Position numbers and translations under genes: made by a program
Notes under the pieces: model-generated
Told to the model about the DNA's origin: nothing
Databases searched by the model: none
What the model saw: the letters and a program-made list of their open reading frames with translations, nothing else
Assembly (NCBI GenBank): GCA_947652115.1
Contig: OX393562.1
Coordinates: 30,193,852-30,257,851, forward strand
Reading direction: 5' to 3'
Source of the DNA: Blastomussa wellsi
Lineage: Eukaryota > Cnidaria > Anthozoa > Scleractinia > Plerogyridae
Length of the DNA stretch: 64,000 nucleotides
Shown: positions 62,101-64,000 of the stretch, in pieces
Position numbering within the stretch: the stretch's first letter is position 1
Layout: each line of letters opens with the position of its first letter

Positions 62101-63469
62101 GCACTGGGCTGGAATCGAACCCGGCCACATTGGTGGGAGGCGAGCGCTCTCATCACTGCACCACCCTTCGCTCCCTTCGTAGAATGTTCTTTACATCAAT
62201 CCCTACATCAGGGTTCCAATATTTAAATAAAATTAATATGGAAAACCTTTTTCCAAACCTTGTAAACCTCGGTGGCAATTGCTTCAATTAAGTCTCTTTC
62301 CTTGCCATCTCTGGATGTAGCCATGTTGGCAAAAGTTGTCAGCAAGAAAATAGCTTCAGACTGTGACATTCTGGCAAGCTGGTCAGTAAATTCCCCCTGA
62401 CGACCTGTAAAGCGTGGGAAGAACAAAGTGTCATTGTGAAGTCAACTCCCTCTAAGACGGACACCATCGGGATAGGTACCAACTGTCCGTCTTAGATTTA
62501 GAGGTATCTGGCTTACGGAAAGTTTAGCACAGTAAAATGACTGAAAAATGGCATGCTGGTGCCAGCATTAGTTTTCAGCCTTAGAGGTATCTGTCTTGCA
62601 GAGGTGCCCATAAGGGAGAGCTAACCCTTTGTTAATAACAGTATTTTTAACTTGTACATACTCTGCAGCACCTCTCTCCAATCATCCCTTATAGAATCCT
62701 CTTTTTGAATGCTTGCCACAGAATCAAGTTTGGTGATGTCTAAATGAAGTGCCCAAAACAGCTTCCACAGGGTTTCAGTTGAGACACTGCCAAAGGGCAT
62801 ATCAGCTAAAAACTGCCAAGCACCAAGTCTACAATGAAAGCAAAAACCTTATGAACACATTCAAAACCTCAGAGTGTTGTTCCAGAAAATATCCATCAAA
62901 TTATATTCTCCCCTCAACAGATTGTTTTTGGTTTACTACTCCTCCACTGTGAAAATTTCAGTTTAAGTCACTTAATATTTAATTTAAAGTTAAGCCCTGT
63001 CTGGCAGGTTTAGCACTTGGTCTGGGAGCATTTTCTGTATACTCCCACTGGTTACCTTCCAGCATTAAGATCGCCAGTACCCATTTATACACCTGGGTGA
63101 AGTGAGGCACCACGAGCATAGTATGTCTTGCCTAAACATATAAGAACACAGCGCAAGGTCCTGCCCAAGGCTCAAACCTGAACCAACAGTGCACTAACCA
63201 TTAGGCCACAGCAACTCATCCACCCAGACCTTGTTTACTTTCAAATCAGCTGCATTCTACAATTTGAAGTTTATACATACCTGTGTGCAGATATGATCTG
63301 CTGTGCAGCTCGAAGAAAGAACTGATCAACTTCTACTTGAAGTCTTTGTAATGAGTACTGATTGCCAGAGAAGGCAGAATCTGGAACAGTGTTGTTAGAA
63401 TCTTCACAGATGTTAATTCTCCAGCTTCTGTAATCTGACCAGTGATCCAACACATACTGAACAATCTGC
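30649..63469 (-). CDS. EPG5: EPG5, autophagosome-lysosome tether (C-terminal ~1,940 residues)
   Basis: EPG5 is a Rab7 effector that promotes fusion of autophagosomes with lysosomes. Forty exons, in gene order: 63281-63469, 62662-62828, 62259-62404, 61823-61963, 60192-60356, 59042-59191, 57880-58051, 57069-57258, 56246-56386, 55735-55855, 53055-53140, 52237-52339, 51477-51575, 51020-51157, 50172-50338, 49678-49893, 48865-48988, 47218-47368, 45660-45831, 43774-43888, 43519-43661, 42477-42598, 41664-41849, 41331-41462, 40974-41055, 40139-40260, 39801-40002, 39553-39628, 38809-38912, 37814-37983, 36058-36154, 35591-35655, 35149-35238, 34918-34981, 34165-34309, 33694-34056, 33311-33443, 32340-32549, 31278-31389, 30649-30888. 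Recognisable blocks include MPFGSVSTETLWKLF, LLTTFANMA, LPLIWQRFFRLYLQRP, FFTSCIEILG, FPEQYSDALRLL, ECVKQGALLTLY and GLLGAIGFGKKS. The match starts near human residue 695 and runs to the stop, so the N-terminus lies right of the window. Two small exons are missing: one between 43518 and 42599, one between 37813 and 36155. Each should be 2 nt longer than a multiple of three. Confidence 0.93.
33605..33640 (-). other. Potential G-quadruplex run in an EPG5 intron
   Basis: The + strand reads as repeated ACCCA/CCACCCC blocks, so the EPG5 transcript strand has at least five G3-5 runs separated by 1-3 nt. It lies about 55 nt downstream of the donor of exon 33694-34056. Confidence 0.7.
33694..34056 (-). 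CDS. EPG5: EPG5 exon, longest in the window (121 codons)
   Basis: This exon corresponds to the part of human EPG5 with the motif GWGPILVSLQVPEL. Here it reads GWGQVVSSVAVPELAQDEF, near the 3' end of the exon, after a helical stretch containing LASIPAACRTLANI. It starts after TTCTTCAG and ends CAAG before GTTGGT. A slightly longer start at upstream AGs is possible, because the frame stays open across the short 108-nt intron to the next exon on the right. Confidence 0.85.
34490..34770. repeat. Repeat-like stretch with GGAAATTCCGTTTGGGAA motifs
   Basis: Several diverged inverted and direct copies of AAATTTCCGTTTGGGAAT / CATTTTCCGTTCGGAAATTC occur within 280 nt. The outer parts GGTTTACC-like and GGTAAACA are loosely inverted. 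Lies in an EPG5 intron; element class unknown. Confidence 0.4.
37122..37195 (+). repeat. tRNA-derived SINE head
   Basis: A-box-like TAGTGCAGTGGTTAGATAGG and B box GGGTTCGATTCTGG with tRNA spacing, in the EPG5 intron where one exon could not be found. Confidence 0.6.
38045..38223. mobile_element. MITE, TAGCCTGCGTA termini
   Basis: Ends TAGCCTGCGTATCCGGCGGGA and TCCCACCAGTTACGCAGGCTA are imperfect inverted repeats around a GC-rich, non-coding interior. Lies in an EPG5 intron. Confidence 0.75.
38283..38313 (+). ncRNA. Hammerhead-ribozyme-like core
   Basis: CTGATGA (38283-38289), a stem II closed by GGCT/AGCC, then GAAAC. This matches the conserved core CUGANGA-stem II-GAAA. The closing stems I and III were not confirmed by eye. 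Probably the relic of a retroelement terminal region. Confidence 0.4.
40387..40414 (+). ncRNA. Hammerhead-ribozyme-like core
   Basis: CTGACGA (40387-40393), a perfect 6-bp stem II GATGTT/AACATC with loop CGT, then GAAAC (from 40410). This is the strongest core match in the window. Flanking stems I and III are unproven. Debris resembling a non-LTR or Penelope-type tail follows (to about 40760). Confidence 0.45.
40600..40760. repeat. Retroelement-like tail shared with 18190-18300
   Basis: Both places share CATGCTGACGTCYGATCTMA-CCCTGAYTAGA and an ending in short CATTAC/CCATTA repeats. This fits the 3' tail of a non-LTR element; the class is not resolved. Confidence 0.5.
41061..41222. repeat. 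(AATC)n microsatellite, interrupted
   Basis: Roughly 160 nt of AATC/CAAT tetranucleotide repeats, interrupted by AAACGA and AAAC units. It starts 6 nt upstream (EPG5 sense) of the acceptor side of exon 40974-41055, so it abuts a splice acceptor. Confidence 0.95.
42776..42990. mobile_element. TTAA-flanked MITE (piggyBac-like target)
   Basis: TTAA, then GGTGGCTCGAT ... ATAGAGCCACC, then TTAA. A TTAA duplication with short inverted termini is the hallmark of piggyBac-type insertion. About 210 nt, non-coding, in an EPG5 intron. Confidence 0.7.
43774..43888 (-). CDS. EPG5: EPG5 exon, weakly conserved
   Basis: Thirty-eight codons with a Cys-containing start (RCSKCQFWQ) and LTGKARGSLKKS. The exon is supported mainly by phase: it joins the exon ending HA+AG on its right to the exon starting FLAKHPNE on its left without a frame break. 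It also has a TTTTCAG acceptor and a GAG/GTATAT donor. Similarity to vertebrate EPG5 is poor here, so its boundaries are less certain than those of the other exons. Confidence 0.5.
44500..44658. mobile_element. MITE, CAGTGCGACCTCTATTAAGC termini
   Basis: Left end CAGTGCGACCTCTATTAAGC and right end GCTTAATAGAGGTCGCACTG are exact inverted copies. The interior repeats GTGGCCGCTTAATAGAGG. Lies in an EPG5 intron. Confidence 0.85.
45180..45395. mobile_element. Palindromic element rich in GACACA/TGTGTC
   Basis: Left part ACAAACGAGGACACAGTGTT and right part AACAATGTGTCCTAGTTTG are imperfect inverted repeats. The centre holds GGACACAAATTTTGTGTCC and GCGCGC-rich arms. Lies in an EPG5 intron; boundaries approximate. 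Confidence 0.6.
46727..46898. mobile_element. MITE with ~55-bp inverted arms
   Basis: ATTTTCGTATTGCCCATAAT ... TTTGCCCCCCAAAATGTTGC is mirrored by GCAAAATTTTGGGGGACAAA ... ATTATGGGCAATGCGAAAAT. Lies in an EPG5 intron. Confidence 0.8.
47452..47643. mobile_element. Palindromic MITE with GTATACATGACGGGGGGGTC arms
   Basis: Left arm CTCGAAGTATACATGACGGG continues into a G run and TCCGACG. The right arm is its inverse, ending in a C-rich stretch CCCCTCCCCCCTGGGG. Lies in an EPG5 intron. Confidence 0.85.
49121..49272. mobile_element. MITE, CCAAAATGGC family, copy 2
   Basis: Ends CCTTATTCCAAAATGGCCAC and GTAGCCATTTTGGAATAAG form the inverted repeat. Lies in an EPG5 intron. Shares TGCACAT...GGCCC-type interior pieces with the copy near 15.3 kb. 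Confidence 0.65.
49564..49626 (-). pseudogene. EPG5: Duplicated EPG5 exon end
   Basis: This stretch repeats 48830-48893 almost exactly. It includes the last ~35 nt of exon 48865-48988 in the same orientation (ETLLKLEL; here ETLLKPEL), its donor and the first ~30 intron bases. It lies in the intron immediately upstream of that exon, with no acceptor AG beside it, so it is probably not spliced in. Confidence 0.8.
50640..50800 (-). repeat. tRNA-derived SINE, minus strand
   Basis: On the minus strand, GTTGCACAGTGGTGAGATCG (A box) is followed by GTGGGTTGAGTTTGC (decayed B box) and a non-tRNA body. Lies in an EPG5 intron. Confidence 0.5.
54118..54318 (-). pseudogene. Protease-like ORF remnant inside the TTAA element
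   Basis: Sixty-six open codons with GYEMAVIKKSDSFYLIDSRA and GMPDENGTAIGMF. The pattern (hydrophobic strand, FDSHxR-like motif, GMPDxxGTA) resembles a cysteine-protease-like domain of the OTU/C76 type found in animal transposon proteins (family resemblance, from memory). The usual His of the FDSH motif is Arg here, and stops break the frame upstream, so it is probably dead. Confidence 0.5.
54367..54594 (-). pseudogene. Second ORF remnant inside the TTAA element
   Basis: Seventy-five codons (SIQDVHFCHFELWFSIDRIR ... INELLEVATSQ), upstream of the protease-like remnant on the same strand. No family recognised. It probably belongs to the same decayed transposon gene. Confidence 0.4.
56145..56188. 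repeat. (ATT)n microsatellite
   Basis: About 14 uninterrupted TTA units in an EPG5 intron, following GTGAGCGCAATATAAGTG, a typical retroposon-tail-plus-A/T-repeat arrangement. Confidence 0.95.
58490..58630. repeat. Dispersed repeat, second copy of 1125-1290
   Basis: Direct-orientation copy in an EPG5 intron, sharing CGATCTTCTCCATCCT and GTGTTTTTCTTCCTT with the copy near 1.2 kb. Confidence 0.6.
59990..60165. repeat. Retroelement-tail-like repeat
   Basis: Contains GGTTGCCGAAACGTTAGTCA and ACAGTCCTTCTCAGGACT, a style of hairpin plus GAAACG that recurs at the other hammerhead-like sites in the window. There is no second copy in this window, so the call rests on style only. Confidence 0.3.
60518..60540. 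repeat. Poly(C) tract
   Basis: Fifteen C, one A, then seven C in an EPG5 intron. Similar G runs occur near 29470, 36550 and 46249. Homopolymer lengths may be assembly-sensitive. Confidence 0.9.
60955..61190. mobile_element. Full-length CTCGTCCCCAGAG-family element
   Basis: Left end ATCTCGTCCCCAGAGGCCGT...CCTTTTCGTCAGCACCAAGAATCG is mirrored by CGATTATTGATGCTGACCAAAAGG...CTCTGGGGGTAAGAAT. Interior GGAAGGCCACGATTCATGGA is similar to the palindrome arms at 27688-27811. Lies in an EPG5 intron. Confidence 0.75.
61280..61495 (-). pseudogene. LINE reverse-transcriptase C-terminal relic
   Basis: The minus strand reads RLCPTCGSCQIEYEIHLLFC, the CxxC plus E-x-E-x-H-x-L-x-x-C signature at the C-terminal end of non-LTR retroelement ORF2. 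It continues, after a frame break, as YKKIDYHLTNVKQLPPTEAT. Short and decayed. Confidence 0.6.
62097..62170 (-). repeat. tRNA-derived SINE head, minus strand
   Basis: The minus strand carries TGGTGCAGTGATGAGAGC (A box) and GGGTTCGATTCC (B box) about 35 nt later. The acceptor stem is not complementary. Lies in an EPG5 intron. Confidence 0.6.
62440..62620. repeat. MITE-like repeat with TAAGACGGACA motif
   Basis: CTCTAAGACGGACACC and ACTGTCCGTCTTAGA are inverted, followed by two TTAGAGGTATCTG copies. Diverged relatives near 63500-63610 and 51680-51790 share TGTCCATCTTA / AGACAGACA pieces. Confidence 0.45.
62990..63225 (-). repeat. tRNA-derived SINE with body, minus strand
   Basis: The minus strand begins GCTGTGGCCTAATGGTTAGT (A box) and GGTTTGAGCC (B box), followed by about 150 nt of body ending near 62990. 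Lies in an EPG5 intron. Confidence 0.6.
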
Positions 63470-63627
63470 CTGGGGTATTTAAAAAAGTTTCATATAGTTT
63501 AGATACACTAAAATGACCAAAAAACTGGTGCACCAACCGCAGTTGTCCATCTTATAGAAGTGCCATCTTACAGAGATATATACCAAGAGAAAGTTGACTG
63601 TACAGTACAAAAGAAATGAGCTCCTTG

Positions 63628-64000
63628 TTAAAGTGCTACTAACAGTAACTGGGATCACATTTTTACACCTTGCTTTTTGAAGGAAATCATGCAGTACTTC
63701 ATGCGAGATGAAAACTGTCATTTTCCATTTTCAAATATCTGTAGTAGTTCCTGAGATATTAAAGTTTAAAAGAATTGGTAAAATATGCAAATTAGGAGAC
63801 TGATGATGTCATTTATGCAACCCATGGCCAATTTTATATCAAGTAAATAAATAGCGCTATTTCAGTCAGTTTTCTACAGACAATTGAAACTTGGCACACA
63901 AATAGTTCTTCAGGCGACACACCTATGGTTATGACTAAATCCTTTTTCCATGGCAACACACTCTTTTCCAGTCCCCTCGATTCTGTTTTCAGTATTTGAG
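63628..64000. mobile_element. Second TTAA-element copy, cut by window edge
   Basis: Starts TTAA|AGTGCTACT, like the 53434 element, and shares ATATGCAAATTAG, GATGATGTCAT and GAAACTTGGCACACAAAT with its subterminal regions. The right end is outside the window. Confidence 0.45.

Overview
This is an animal nuclear-genome window, most likely from an anthozoan cnidarian such as a stony coral (inference from gene content, gene structure and repeats). Genes are split into many short exons with GT-AG introns, the non-coding DNA is AT-rich, and small palindromic DNA elements, tRNA-derived SINEs and retroelement debris are scattered throughout. There are no operons, no CRISPR array and no prokaryotic gene organisation.

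Three protein-coding genes can be reconstructed by reading exons, splice sites and phases. (1) About 249-8494, + strand: the 3' part of an unrecognised gene that ends in a charged coiled coil (10 exons; 5' end lies left of the window). (2) 13211-26931, + strand: a complete APC (adenomatous polyposis coli) homologue of 11 exons and 1567 codons. It has an unmistakable armadillo domain, a row of exon-encoded repeats ending in proline/tryptophan/acid before it, and a C-terminal PDZ ligand. It shows no recognisable 15-aa, 20-aa or SAMP repeats. (3) 63469 down to 30649, - strand: EPG5, the autophagosome-lysosome tethering protein, from roughly one quarter into the protein through its stop codon. I place 40 exons with matching phases; two short exons could not be located.

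Layout: 1-8.9 kb coiled-coil gene with a long hairpin and a tandem duplication in its introns; 8.9-13.2 kb gene-free, with an inverted-repeat element and a 0.3-kb direct duplication; 13.2-26.9 kb APC; 26.9-30.6 kb gene-free, between the convergent 3' ends of APC and EPG5, with a perfect 56-bp palindrome and a tRNA-type SINE; 30.6-64 kb EPG5, whose introns hold many MITE-like elements, SINEs, a LINE relic, hammerhead-ribozyme-like cores and a 2.2-kb TTAA-flanked element with protease-like ORF debris.

APC acts in Wnt signalling and microtubule organisation, and EPG5 in late autophagy. Nothing in the sequence links the two beyond tail-to-tail proximity. The most interesting observation is the APC N-terminal half: at least five consecutive exons each encode a module that starts Asp-Phe and ends in a PPW-acidic-DSxR signature, followed by a perfect match to the beta-TrCP phosphodegron pattern. 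Identities rest on my recognition of protein families; no database search was run.
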